Assembly: GCA_030015575.1 (NCBI GenBank)
Contig: JASDDO010000026.1
Span: forward strand, 453,011,096-453,075,095
Length of the DNA stretch: 64,000 nt
Direction: 5' to 3'
Source of the DNA: Agapanthus africanus
Lineage: Eukaryota; Streptophyta; Magnoliopsida; Asparagales; Amaryllidaceae
The position numbers were made by a program, and so were the translations under genes. Of the stretch, positions 1-11,912 are shown piece by piece. The notes under the pieces were generated by a model, which searched no databases, was not told the origin of the DNA, and was given only the letters and a program-made list of their open reading frames with translations. Position 1 is the first letter of the stretch; every line of letters starts with the position of its first letter.

Positions 1-17
1 AGAACTTTCTTGGGTAT

Positions 18-2093
18 TTAAGACTTTCTCTTCGAGGTGCATAAGCCCTTTAAGATTTTCGCATAAGAAGGGACTTGTTGGATTGCATCCAAGAGAGGTA
101 TATTTATGCTAACCTGTTTAAATAACTCCACAATCTTCTCCATTTGTGGAGTTGGCTTATTGGATCTCAATCTGTTTGGAAACGGAACATTTCGAAAATC
201 TATTGAGTCCAATGTCTGTGGAGTTGGAACGGATCCCAGTGTGGGTGTGTTCGTGAAGTAAGAAGTAGGTCCGTTCGAAGTAGAAGAAGTAGAGCCTTGT
301 GAAGAATGAAGAATAGGCTCCAACGAGGAAGATGGAGATGAAGAAGAAGAGGATGAAGAAGAAGATGAAGAAGAACCACCGGCAGGGGTGTCATTACTAA
401 TACTCACGTTATTTTGCAACACTCTTCCAGATCTCAACGTGTTCACAGCATTCACATTATGATTTTGTTGTTCATATGCAACATGTGCGTTGTGTGTGTG
501 ACCGGGATTTGGCAATGGTTGAGATGGAAGCTTTCTCGTTTCTCGCTCTCTCAAAGCAGCAGTTAGTTGTGCAATTTGCGCCTCGATTGATTTGATACTT
601 TGATCATGTGACGCATTGTTGTGCACCAAAGACTGAATAGAAGTCTCCAACCTTGCTGCGGATTGTGTAGATTGTTTTAGAAACGCATCTAGACTTCTTT
701 CTAGCGAGGTAACCTTATCATCATTTGGTTGAACAAAATTGTTTTGAGGGTAAAAGTTGTTAGGCACAAAATTGTTCGTTTGATTTGGGTATGGTTGTGG
801 TTGGAAAGGTTGCTGGTATTAAGTTTGTTGGGGTGCTTGTTGTGGAGGAGGAGGCTTTTGAAAGTTGTTGTTTCCTTGGAATTGTTGATTTTGATTCCAA
901 GCAAAATTTGGGTGACTCCTCCAACCCGGATTATAAGTCGAAAACTATGGATCATTTCTTTGTCGTTGCTCAAAGGCAGCATTGACTTGATCTTGTCCTT
1001 GAACATGTGGATTGTAAGGACACTCTTCGGTAAGGTGTGATGGATCCGAACAACAAGCGCAAACAGTTCGTGGGGGTAAAGTAGGGGTGGGAGAAGGCGA
1101 TGAGATTTTGGTCTCAATTGCTTCTAGCTTTTTCGTAAGTGCGGCCATCTTGGCCTTCATTGCTATCGACATATCTAATTGATGTATGCCTGCCCTAGAT
1201 TGACCAACAGAAGAAGATGAGGTGGTCTTAGTGCTTTCCCACTGAAGTGTTTGTTCAGCAAGATTCTCGAGAAACTGCCAAGCTTCCTCACTAGATTTGG
1301 TTAGAAAGTGACCTTGACAAATGGTTTCCAGCAACTGCTTCGTTGCTGGCTTCAATCCCTCGTATAAAGTTTGGCAAAGTTGCCAATTTTCGATACCATG
1401 GTGAGGGCATTGAACAAGTAGGTCTTTGAATCTTTCAAAACACTTCCAAAATGGTTCGAAAGGAAGCAGGGAAAATTGTATAATCTCATTGCGGATTCTC
1501 GCAGTCTTGTGATGAGGATAAAACTTTTTAAGAAAAGCTTTAACAAACTCTTCCCAATTTTTAATTGAGTGCGATGCTATGCTATATAACCACTTCTCGG
1601 CTAAGTCGCATAAGGTGAAAGGAATGACCCATAGCCTTATAGCATCATCTGATAATTGGGTAGTTTTCATCATTGTGCAAATGTTTTGGAATTTGTTTAT
1701 GAAGATATAGGCATCTTCGGATTCCAGTTCGTGAAATTTTGGCAACATATTGATGAAGTGGGGTTTGATCTCAAAATTGTCCCTATTTGCCGGTGGGAGT
1801 GAAAGACAAGTAGGTAAGGCGGTGCAGACAGGGTAGAAAAGATCCTGGAGCGCGATTCGTTGGGGCATTTCAACAGGCGGGTGTTGCGGGTTATTCGCAC
1901 CTAACGGAGGTGGAATCAGTCCCGTAGGTAAGGTGTTGTTAGGATTATATCCCGACATCCCTTCGGAGGAAGAATGTGAAGGTGAAGGTAAGGAAGTGGA
2001 AGGAATTTCGACTTCGAAGTCGAAAGCTTCGTCGGTCGGTACCAACGAGACACGGACTAATCGGACGCTAGTGTCCCTAGTCCAACCGGACAT
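18..2093 (-). pseudogene. Athila gag (capsid/nucleocapsid polyprotein), degenerate, 5' end complete
   Basis: The frame starts with ATG at 2093 and reads MSGWTRDTSV. It holds a retrotransposon gag domain around residues 100-290, with landmarks such as AEKWLYSIASHSI and FLKKFYPHHKT. A cysteine-rich stretch follows (CACCSDPSHLTEECP, about residue 345). After that the sequence is Asn/Gln/Pro-rich, and there is a long poly-serine run near 330-390. The same frame is broken by TAG at 945-947, TAA at 819-821 and TAA at 18-20. Sequence on both sides of each stop still reads as gag, so these are nonsense changes rather than gene ends. The family's gag normally packages element RNA in the cytoplasm. This copy cannot make full-length protein. 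Confidence 0.85.
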
Positions 2094-3211
2094 ACACTAA
2101 AGAGGTAATGTAGTCAAAAAGTGAAAAACAGAATGTGGAGGTAAGAAAACGTTAATGAGAAGAAAGTGGGTGTAAGTGGGGTGCACGGATTTCTTAGCGA
2201 CAAGTTCCAATTTTTTGTAAAAAAATTTCCTTTTTTTTTATGTGGGGCTTTTTGCAAAAAAGATTTTTGATAAAAGGCTTAGACACACGTTCAATCAACC
2301 ATAAATGCACAATCAGGCCTAGATCTAGGGTCACCTAGGTCAGCTAGACAGCTCTTAACTGTTCCAAAGGACAAGAAGTAGGACCTCAAACCGCCTCTTC
2401 ACCGCCAATTGTGGCCAGGTAAGTGCCAGGTAAGTGGGAGGTTCTCCACTACGTAAGTAGTGGGCCTAATTAAGTAACCACTTTCCTCAGAAACACTTGC
2501 CTAGACACCACAAAGTCAGGTTAGGATCAACGGTCGATGCCTACAACTATTCCTCTGTCCTATTGAGCGCGAAGTCCTTAGGGCTGAGTCTAATCTTTTT
2601 TAATTAAATGATGGTCAATGCAAAATGCCTTATGTGATTTCTGGGATCCTGGGAAGGGTGATGAAATCCCCACCCAATCTGGATTGATTTCAAGCCCCTT
2701 AAAGTCCAATTAAATATGCAAAACAGTAAACAATCACTTGCAAACAATTTTTCTTTAGCGCGGCGCAAAGAATCCTGCACAAGATCAATTATTGGAAGGG
2801 GGAGAGATTTTTAGCGCAAACAACCCTGCAAGCAAATTTATAGAGGAGATATCAGGGGGTTCAGAGGAGAAGAGAGAAAGCTCACAGAGATTTTTCCACG
2901 CGCTGACGTCACCAATCCGCCGCATTTCCGCCGCCAGATGCGCTTCCCGCCGTGGTTCTGTGGTTGAAGATGCGGAACGGTTTCTAAAAATTTTTCTGCC
3001 CCTCTGGTTTGACTTTCCTCTGTTGTTCAGATCTAGGGTTTTCTGTTTTGATCTCTGGATTTTTCCATATCCGAACTCGTTCGTTGATCCTGCAAAAATT
3101 CACATGAAACACCTTCAAACAATAAAAAGATGATAAATTTTTTTTTAAATTTTTCAGATGATTTTTATATTTTATATTAACCCGAAATTGCAAAAAGAAA
3201 ATACTACGCCA
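2094..3211 (-). other. Athila 5' untranslated leader
   Basis: About 1.1 kb separates the primer site from the gag start, a usual arrangement in this lineage. I see no convincing coding frame on either strand. The plus-strand frame at 2792-3133 has no recognisable domain and runs antisense to the element. Confidence 0.6.
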
Positions 3212-3229
3212 TCCCCGGCAACGGCGCCA
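3212..3229 (-). other. Primer-binding site, tRNA-Asp type (Athila)
   Basis: On the minus strand this reads TGGCGCCGTTGCCGGGGA, the complement of a plant tRNA-Asp 3' end including CCA. It lies two bases inside the LTR boundary and primes minus-strand DNA synthesis. It fixes both the lineage and the orientation. Confidence 0.9.
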
Positions 3230-3231
3230 TT

Positions 3232-3613
3232 TGATTGATCAAAGAAATTTATAAACCACAATCAAGAACGGCGTCGCTTGGTAGCTAGCCGGTGAGTACG
3301 GGTCGGTGCACAGGGATTTTGTGTATCTTCAATTTGTTCTAACGAGTTAATTCCAAACGGTGTTGGATTGATTAAATCTAAAAACTAAGTTGATCTAGAT
3401 TAAAATCTTGCTAGGGTTAGGTTTAGGTTAAATTTGGAAAGTCAATATTCCTCACCGCTTTCGTCAATGGATTCCGAATCTTTCTTCGGATGAGCCTAAT
3501 TCAGCTTTAAAATGCCATATTTAAGATCTATGAGGTGTTATGGTAATAATTAATAAAGTGGATTAGTACCATCGGGAAGAAACGATGTTTCTTCTTCTAG
3601 GTTCTTGTCCTTC
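3232..3613 (-). repeat. Athila 5' LTR, proximal (R-U5 side) part
   Basis: The LTR edge is the TG at 3232 next to the primer site (on the minus strand the LTR ends TGATCAATCA). It is cut at 3613 by the solo LTR, with duplicated target CCTTC at 3609-3613. The sequence continues at 29220. Confidence 0.75.
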
Positions 3614-4291
3614 TGTCACGACCCAAAATTTGGCCCGTGACCGGCACTTAACCACGTAACGTCTACAGGCGTAATGCGACTAAGTAAGCCGAAACCCAGA
3701 AATCAAAACCAGTAAAAGTATAGAGTGTTTAACCATTTAATAGGAACATTTGTTTTAACTGTTAAGAAAATCTCGAGTAGACAATCACCAAGATAACGAT
3801 ATACGACGCCGTAGCGAAGAAAAGAGCAATAAGTGGAAAGCATCACATATGATAAGAACTGTAGAGGTAAAGTCGGTTCACAGCGAGCTCGACACCAGAG
3901 TACAAAATAATATACATCATCGTCCTCACACTGGTCTGTAAGTCAAATACATAAAAGTAGATGGAGTGTACTAGATATAAAATATGTACAATGGAAATAA
4001 CCGGATACCACAAACCCATCTAGCAACAAACAGCTCACGCACCAACTGCAGTGGTATCCGTAGCCAAAAAGATATAGGAAAGCAGCCTGCCGTGACTACT
4101 CCGAAGGGCAACCTGCTACCCTGTGGCACAACGGGGGTGAGTTGCCAACTCGTGAATAGTAGATAACATATAAAGGTAATCGCGAGTATGCACGTGCTGC
4201 GATACTCTAACCTATACCAACAGATAACATCTATATGAAGAACTATATGAGTAGTAATCATGCATCAAGTACGATCTAACAACATCTCTAA

Positions 4292-4566
4292 ATGATGAGC
4301 AGGGTATGCAATAATCGTGCATAGCAAATGCAATCTAATGACGTCCATATATGATAAGCAGGGTATGCAATAATCGTGCATAGCAAATGCAATCTACTGA
4401 CATCTATATATGATGAGCAGGGTATGCAATAATCGTGCATAGCAAATGCAATCTAATGACATCTCTATATGATGAGCAGGGTATGCAATAATCGTGCATA
4501 GCAAATGCAATCTAATGACATCAATATATGATCAGCAGAGTATGCAATAATCGTGCATAGCAAATG
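4292..4566. repeat. 59-bp tandem repeat, about 4.6 copies, inside the solo LTR
   Basis: Units start at 4292, 4351, 4410, 4469 and 4528. Each holds GGTATGCAATAATCGTGCAT and then GCAAATG. They differ from each other at a few positions only. There are no spacers, so this is a simple tandem array and not CRISPR. The 5' and 3' LTRs of the inserted Tekay element lack an equivalent array. Confidence 0.9.
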
Positions 4567-5273
4567 TACTCTATCAGGTACAACAGATACAGGATGAGAT
4601 GTAAAATACTGAATACTGAGCAAGCTAATAATTAATATCTACACGGAATATCAACGTGGAAAATAATCGGTGTCCATCCATTTACCCAAATCCTGTAAAT
4701 CTCATAGAATCATGGGTACCTAATATCGGCACACTAAAATATCATGAATCATCATGTCTAGCATCGACACGCAAATCCTCAAGTATCGGGCTCCGTCTGC
4801 GGAATCGGCCCTCAGCCCCGGCAGTACGGATCGTCTCGTATCCATCTCTCATCTCTGGTCAGTATCCTCCGGATAACCGCCAGGTCTAACCAATCACCAG
4901 TAGGTAGTAGTCCCTCTGCCAGGCTCACCGTATACTGCACAGTGATCCGTTCTCGCCCCGGGGTACCATACCGGGACCACCATGTACCCGCAATCGGCCT
5001 CATCTACCTCCTCGATTCGGGTTCACATATCACATGTCTAAGAACCGAGAAAACGCATGGTGGACGCACTGAAATATCATATCAAGGGAAACCGGGTTTT
5101 TAAATAATGCGTATTTTCCTAAAAGAATTACCTCGGTTCCTAAATCCAGAAATCATATGAATCCAAAACACAATGCATAAATCCATGCAAGTATGAAGAT
5201 ATCAATATATGTGTCAAGTCATGACAATCATCAATGCGGCAGCAATCAAACGATATGTATAATGCGTAGTAAT

Positions 5274-5278
5274 CCTAT
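5274..5278. repeat. Target-site duplication of the Tekay element (CCTAT; right copy CCAAT 27505-27509)
   Basis: Five bases flank each end of the element, with one mismatch between the two copies. The difference is compatible with the roughly 3% divergence of its LTRs. Confidence 0.65.
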
Positions 5279-8200
5279 TGTAACACCTGAGTCTTTGTTT
5301 AGTAATAATTGTGTGTTAATGTGGGGTTTTGGTAAAAAGGTTTACCAAAACGGGTTTCTAATAATTTATCTGATTTTATGGTTATTTTAGTAGAATTTCA
5401 TCTCGACCGCACACACTTTTGCACGATAACTAGGGTTAAGCCTAGGGTTACCAAGTTTGGGTGTGCATGGTGGGTTAATCATGTTTAGCCAACCATAGTT
5501 GGTTAGGCCTTTGGTTAAGATAATTGAGTTGATTATGAGCTAATTAGTTTAATTAAGGGTGATAAGGGGTTAGTGTTGACTTGAGAAGGGATTTGATGGT
5601 TGTCTTGTAAACATTAAGTGTGAGAGAGAGAATGGTGGCTCCTAGGTTTGGTCACCATACATCTCCTCAAACCTTTTTGCATGTCTCCTCACACTATCTT
5701 TCACTCCTTCACATCTCTCTCTCACTCACACACTCACATCAGCCCAAATATCATCATTTCAGCCACCAAAACATCCTGAATCAGCAACAACAGCTGCTGC
5801 AAACAGCCCCAACTCCTTACATAACACTTCCCCCACAAACACACAACCCTTCCCTCAACAATACTTCAACCCCTGCTGCTGCTACTGCTACAACAGCAAC
5901 ACAAAAAAATACACAACACAAAGCAACAGCAACAGCTTCAGCCAGTTACAGAAACAGCATCTACAGCCAGTCACCGCACTTTCCAGCCAAGTTTTGCAGC
6001 ATTGGAGCTGTAGCAGCAGCACTCCAGCAGAACACCCACTTCCTACTTCTTCTCTTCTCCTTCATCTAGGATCCCTAGAGGTATAACCCCTTAACCCGAC
6101 TCCTAATTGCTAAAGTTATGGTTATCTAGCTTAATTTAGTGTTTATTATATGTTTAAGCAGTAATTTTGGGTAATTTAGGGGTGTTTTGGCAAAGTAATG
6201 GTTGTGATGGTTAGAGTAGCCTTATAGGGTGCTGTTGAGACTAAATTACCCAAGTTTGGTCCTAGATTTCACAAAAATACCCGATTTATCCGACTTGGCG
6301 TAATTTAGCAGTTTTAGTGACTTTTTAGCCTCTGTTAGATCTGCTGTTGACCCAAACCCTTCAGAATAAAATTGGGAAAACTGTTGAATGGTGAGATTAG
6401 CAGAAACACACACACAAAACACGGGGGCCCCTCTCCCCTTTCTGTCCGCCGATTTAATCGATCTAGCCGCAATTTGCGGGCAGAACAGGGGGTGGGGTGT
6501 TGGGTTTTTGGGTGTGGGGCTCTGCTGGGTAGCCTAGTCTGTTGGTATCTGTAACTTTTTAAGTTTGGCCCAGAGGCAAAATCTGGAGCTATAAACGTGT
6601 TTTCGATGTTTTAAAACCTGTGCGACACGAGCGTGATACGCGTGGTTCTGTGGCGCGCTGCGCGACACAGCGCGTCGGATTAGGTTCTGGTGGGTTGAGC
6701 GCGTCGCGACGTGTCGTGTGCACGCGCGTTTAGTTTCATGCACGCGTATCCTTTTTATCGATATATCGTGTTTCGCAGGATTTTTCCTTATATGGTGACT
6801 TTTGTAAATTCTAGGTTCGCCGGCGAAGACTTCGAGCGCAGCGGAGAAAGGAAAGCAGGTGGTCGGACACACCTAGCGCGGGACCACGGGTGAGTGGATT
6901 TAACATCTACGGGGGATGATCGTTTGGATGGCGCAAGTCGCCCGATAGATTTAGTAAAGTTGAAAATAGTAAACCTTAAAATTACTTGCGACATTAGAAA
7001 TAATAATACTTGCATGATATTTGCTGCAGTTAGGATCTATATGTTGTACCCACATGCGGAAACTCATTCTGTAGGACACATGCACCATTACCAGGTTTTT
7101 ATATGCAGCATGAGCACTATTCATGTGTACACACACACCCTGGTAATTGCCATGTCACGACACTAGATAACTATTAATCTGAAACATGTTAATTGCTTAG
7201 ACCTGTGATATTGCCATAAATCTTTAAAATGGAATCATAGAATTGCTACTCTCGTGCATATTCATCTTTATATTAGTTGTTCATGCCTAGTTATAAATCA
7301 TGCATGGCAACTTGAACATTGATACCATATGCATTCATTATCATCGACATATGCACCAATGATGATTTCATGAGATTTATGATATTTCTGGATTTTGGGG
7401 GAAAGCCGCAAGTTTCAAACTTATAATCTTTTAAAATATAAAAGTTGCGGTTTTCTAGTGATGTAAAGTGTCGTCCACCATGAGTTTGCTGTGGTTTTCG
7501 AGACCCGTTTCGAGGAGGTGGATGAACCATCTCGGGTACATGGTGGGCCCGGTAAGGTACCCCGGGACAAGAAGATTGCAGGAGATGGCGTTGAGGCTGG
7601 CAGGGGACGGATTACCTACCGGTGACTTTATTTGGCACGGCGGATATCTAGAGGATACCGACCGTGGCCGCTAGATTGAGATATGGATATTTGACATGGA
7701 TCAGCCGGACGGCTGAGGCCAGAAATACTTGACATGGATATATGAGGTTGAGAAGGTTTTGAGGTGTCGCTGCTGGACACAGATTTTGTTGATTTTATGG
7801 GTATTATGCTGATATTTGAAAAGAGTTTCAAACACAAAGAAAGAATAGATCTTGAACTTACATGTTGAGATCTTGAGTTGACTCATATAGAATACATTCC
7901 TGTTAGTACATCCATGTGACATATATACTTGTTAGTATACTGATGATGCATACATACCTACTAGTACATATAGCCATACCTGTTTTAGAGATACCAGGAT
8001 ACTTGTGTGCATGCATGCGATAGCTTTTATAGATGTTATTTATTACTCACGAGCTGGCAACTCACCCCCGTTGTGCCACAGCTTTTCTGCAGGTCCGTTC
8101 CATCAGCACTGCAGCGGCGGACACTTTTGCCTCTTTTGCTCTTTTTGCCTGGACTCGGTGCTTTTGCTCATAGGTGGGTTGTTATCATTTTGTACCACCT

Positions 8201-8732
8201 TATGTATTCATTGTATCTAGAGTACTCCATCTACTACTATTTCTGTTGCACCAGTTATTTAGATTATTGTATGTTGACCTAGAGGCGAGGTTGTGAGACT
8301 TGTGGATGATATGTTATATTTGGGGTCGAGCTCACTTGAGTCGACATATTGTTTTACCTGTTCTTTCATGCTTACTTATGCACATTGTATTTTACATTGC
8401 GTGGGATTTGTGACCGTCTTGAGGCGAATAGCTAGCTCCCGCTTGGGGATGCCATATTTCTATTATTCACGTGTATTCCTGTTGTACCCGTTGGGGGACT
8501 ATTTTACAAAGAAGATTTTGCTGGAAATTTGGGAAAAGGAAGTTGTTTTTAATAGAAAGAGACTTGATATGATTTAATGGAACAAAGTGCTTTAAATAAA
8601 AATGGTTTTTCTTCCACTCTAATTCTTAACTAGGTTTTGATTTCTGGGCTTCGGCTTACTTATCTTACGGACGCCTTGAGACGTTTCGTAACTTAAGTGT
8701 CGGTCACATTCCGTACTCTGCGGGTCGTGACA
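5279..8732 (+). repeat. Tekay 5' LTR (3454 bp)
   Basis: It starts TGTAACACCTGAG and ends GGGTCGTGACA, immediately before the primer site. It contains a CT- then CAG/ACA-rich stretch (about 5620-6060). A TATA-like CTATAAAC lies near 6589, and GC-rich tracts lie near 6430-6490. The 149-codon Gln/Ala-rich open frame in the CAG-rich stretch is repeated in the 3' LTR, as expected of LTR copies, and looks like low-complexity sequence rather than a gene. Confidence 0.9.
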
Positions 8733-8736
8733 AAGT

Positions 8737-8748
8737 TGGTATCAGAGC
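8737..8748 (+). other. Primer-binding site, initiator tRNA-Met type (Tekay)
   Basis: TGGTATCAGAGC matches the complement of plant initiator tRNA-Met. It lies four bases after the LTR end. Confidence 0.88.
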
Positions 8749-8967
8749 GATAGGTTTCACCTTTTCGAGTGTAGGATGACCCTTAGTAGATGGAGTAAGT
8801 GACTTAAGCAGGGTAGCATAGCGTGCGTATGTCCGCGGCATACTTGTGATACGGTACTCCGCCTAAGTGACTTTAGGATATACTTGCTTGAAATTCCTTC
8901 TTCAATTCCGTGTATCCTATGATTATATTGCACCGTTCTTATTGTCCTGTTTCCTGTACCAGTCACT

Positions 8968-10215
8968 ATGCCGCAGAGGGCTACCAGAGCGCAGAGGGCT
9001 GCCGCCTGAGATGAGATTCGAGCTGGCTCGTCCGAGACTAGGACTGAGCAGGGTGGTATGCCAACGCCGCAGGGACAGACTGATCCGCCTTCCCCAGGCC
9101 GTATGAATAGGCTTGAGTCCGGTATGGAGGAGCTGCGACAGATGATGTGGAGTATGCAGGAGCTATGTCAGATGGTAGGATCCTTAGTTGCGGCCAGTCG
9201 TACACCGAGGCCGGAGGACGTACCAACTACATCCCAGACTACTATGATACCTGCTCCTACTACTACCACCATGGCCATCCCTGTTTCGCTACTGGAGTTC
9301 ATGAGGCTGAGACTTCCAGTCTTCATGGGTACCGATGCAGCAGAGAACCCGCAGACGTTCCTTGACAGTTTGGCCAGGATCTGCCGTTCGCTGAGATGTT
9401 CTGATGATCGCTGGGTAGAGCTCGCGAGTTTCCGACTAGAGGGGCTCGCACAGATATGGTGGGAGTCAGTTTTGAGAGGTCGAGCTGCAGGTCTACCGCC
9501 CATGACCTGGACCGAGTTCACAACAGTCTTTCTAGCCCGTTTCCTTCCGGAGAGCGTTCGTGACGCCAGAGCTCGTAGTTTTGAGGCCTTGATCAAGACT
9601 CCAGGAATGAGGGTGTCTGAGTATAACGTCCAGTTTACACAGTTGTCCCGATATGCTCCGTATCTGGTGGATACCGAAGCGAAGAGGGTGAAGAGGTTCA
9701 TACAGGGACTAGATGCCCAGCTAATTCTTGCCATTGGCGCCCAGCACTTCGATACCTATTCAGCTGCCATGGATACGGCGTTACGGATGGAGGCACGTAT
9801 TTCAGCGACTTCGGCCGTTCCCGGGCCGAAGAGGATTCGTACCGGCACGCCAGATCAGATGCAACATGCCAGATTCTTTCCGAGAGATAGGGCCGGCAGA
9901 GGGTTTGGATGAGGTCAGCTGTATGGTTCGTATCCACAGGGACAGCAGGCGTCGCCAGGATGTTATGGGTGCGGGAGTCTGCACCATCGTGTTAGAGATT
10001 GTCCAGCGAGACGACAGGGAGCGGCGATAGTTCCGCAGGTGACCCTACCACTATCACCGCCCCCTCCTCAGAGAGCTCTACTGCCTGCCACAGGCGATGC
10101 TCCATGCTAGTTAGGTGCACCCAGAGGCCGTGGACGCGGCGGACCAATCCAGAGAGGGCGAGGAGGCAGAGGCCGAGGCCGAGGTCAGCCCGCTATTGGT
10201 GGAGGTCAGGCTTGA
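8968..10215 (+). pseudogene. Tekay gag, broken by nonsense codons
   Basis: The frame opens with ATG at 8968 (MPQRATRAQ). It is stopped by TGA at 9007-9009 but continues in frame through a gag domain (roughly 9250-9830; landmarks RLPVFMGTDAAENPQTFLD and WWESVLRGRA). Further stops in the same frame are TGA 9910-9912, TAG 10108-10110 and TGA 10213-10215. Between them is a CCHC zinc knuckle of the form C-x2-C-x4-H-x4-C (about 9960-10001), followed by an Arg/Gly-rich tail. Gag would form the particle and bind RNA. Most of the stops look like C-to-T changes of CGA or CAG codons, but the exact ancestral codons are inference. Confidence 0.85.
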
Positions 10216-11912
10216 GTATTCGCGTTGACACCCCAGGATGCGCAGGCATCCAATGCCCCCTATCAGTATGTTCTATTGATGCACACGTGTTGTTTGATCC
10301 CGGATCCACGCATTCGTACGTTTCCACACACTTCGTGCCGAGTTTGGGTAGAGAATCCGGTTTTCTTGATCAGCCGCTTGTTCTGACCACTCCTGTGGGA
10401 GATTCATTTGTTGCTAGGCACGTGTTCCGATCCTGTACCGTTCGTATTGGCGAGCGAGAGCTCCCTGTCGAATTGATCCTTCTTGAGATGTTGGACTTCG
10501 ACGTTCTTTTGGGCATGGATTGGTTAGCCACGTGCTATGCGTCTGTGGACAGCCGTGAGAAGACAGTTAGATTTTGTTTTCCCGGCGAGTCGGCTTTTGT
10601 TGTGCTGGGGGACCGTGGTGCCGCCCCTCACATACTGATTTCTTCTCTTCGCGCTGATCAGCTGTTGAGAAAGGGATGTCGGGGATTTCTAGCCTATGTT
10701 TGCGATACTAGAGCTACAGATATTCCATTGGACCAGGTTCCGATTGTATGCGAGTTCCCCGATGTTTTCCCTGATGAGCTGCCATAATTGCCGCCTGAGC
10801 ACGATGTCGAGTTCTGTATTGATTTGATTCCCGGCTCGGGGCCTATTTCTATACCGCCCTATCAGATGGCCCCGACGGAGCTTAGAGAATTGAAGGTTCA
10901 GCTGCAAGATTTGTTAGATAAGGGACTTATTCGACCCAGTGTTTCTCCATGGGGTGCTCCGGTCCTGTTTGTCAAGAAGAAGGACGGAAGTTTGCGCTTA
11001 TGTATCGACTACCGCCAGCTGAACAAGGTTACTGTACGGAACAGATATCCGTTGCCGTGCATTGATGATTTGTTCAACCAGCTTCAGGGTGCGGGATATT
11101 TTTCGAGGATCGACTTGCGATCAGGATACCATCAGCTGCGAGTCCGACAGGAGGATATACCGAAGACGGCTTTCCATACACACTATGGCTACTATGAGTT
11201 TCTGGTGATGTCGTTCGGACTCACCAACGCCCCAGCAGCATTCATGGACTTGATGAACCGTACCTTCAGGCCATATCTCGACTTGTTCATTATGGTGTTC
11301 ATTGATGATATTTTGGTGTATTCCCGGAGCCGAGAGGAGCACGAGCAGCATTTGCGGATTACCTTGCAGACTCTGAGGGAGCACCAGCTCTTCGCAAAAT
11401 TTTCCAAGTGTGCATTCTGGTTGAACAGCGTTGGTTTCTTGGGTCACGTTATTACGAAAGATGGCATATGTGTGGACCCGATGAAGATTGAGGCTGTTCA
11501 GCAGTGGCCTAGACCGACATCGGTTATGGAGATCCATAGTTTTCTAGGCCTGGCTTGCTACTACAGGCGATTCGTTCAGGATTTCTCCCGTATTGCTGCA
11601 CCTTTGACCGGTTTGACCCGGAAGGGGGTTCCTTTCGTTTGGACGGAGGAGTGCGAGCACAGTTTTCAGCAGCTACGGACTTGTTTGACTACGGCACCGG
11701 TTTTATCTTTGCCCTCAGGATCAGGTGGATTCGTGGTTTATTGTGACGCTTCACGGGTGGGGCTGGGATGCGTATTGATGCAGCATGACAGGGTGATCGC
11801 GTATGCTTCGCGGCAATTGAAGAAACATGAACAGAACTACCCCACTCACGATTTAGAGATGGCTGCAGTGGTCTTTGCACTTAAGATCTGGCGACATTAC
11901 CTATACGGCGAG
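10216..11912 (+). pseudogene. Tekay pol, first part: aspartic protease, reverse transcriptase, start of RNase H
   Basis: A +1/-1 slip in the C run near 10255 moves coding from the gag frame to this one. The protease active site reads DPGSTHSYVS (about 10296). A TAA at 10785-10787 breaks the linker between protease and RT. RT follows with [22 protein letters not shown] and the catalytic FIDDILVYS (about 11300). RNase H begins with [15 protein letters not shown] and [10 protein letters not shown]. Coding stops at 11912, where copia element A is inserted after HYLYGE. The frame resumes in register at 22272, so A arrived in an otherwise recognisable gene. Confidence 0.9.
11908..11912. repeat. Target-site duplication of copia element A (GCGAG; right copy 22267-22271)
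   Basis: GCGAG lies on both sides of the element. Removing one copy together with A restores the RNase H reading register of the host element, which confirms the insertion boundaries. Confidence 0.95.

Larger units (their letters stand above)
1..3613 (-). mobile_element. Athila-type Ty3/gypsy retrotransposon, 5' part (left of inserted solo LTR)
   Basis: This is a minus-strand element. Reading from high to low coordinates it has an LTR, a primer-binding site matching tRNA-Asp, a long 5' untranslated region and a degenerate gag that runs off the left window edge. The tRNA-Asp primer site together with this gag type is known for the Athila/Tat branch of Ty3/gypsy. The rest of pol and the other LTR lie outside the window. 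Its LTR is interrupted at 3613 by a solo LTR and resumes at 29220. It is the oldest layer of the left stack, because it carries the others inside it. Confidence 0.85.
3614..5278 (-). repeat. Solo LTR of a Tekay/Del-type gypsy element, left half
   Basis: It begins TGTCACGACCC, the reverse complement of the LTR terminus GGGTCGTGACA seen in the full Tekay element at 8732 and 27504. The other end is at 29214 (GTTGTTACA). The solo LTR is flanked by CCTTC at 3609-3613 and 29215-29219, and no internal region remains. This is the product of recombination between two LTRs. A full Tekay element splits it at 5278/27505. Without that insert it would be about 3.37 kb, close to the 3.45-kb Tekay LTRs. Confidence 0.85.

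Noticed and set aside
2792..3133. 113-codon plus-strand open frame
   Set aside because: It is antisense to the Athila leader, with no recognisable domain and no supporting context.
4292..4566. Regular short repeats suggestive of a CRISPR array
   Set aside because: Units are directly adjacent without spacers and the genome is a plant nuclear one; it is a minisatellite.
5620..6069. 149-codon Gln/Ala/His-rich open frame in the Tekay 5' LTR, with a 144-codon match at 24407-24841
   Set aside because: It is CT/CAG/ACA low-complexity sequence. The two copies are the two LTRs of one element, so similarity is not evidence of selection, and no domain is visible.
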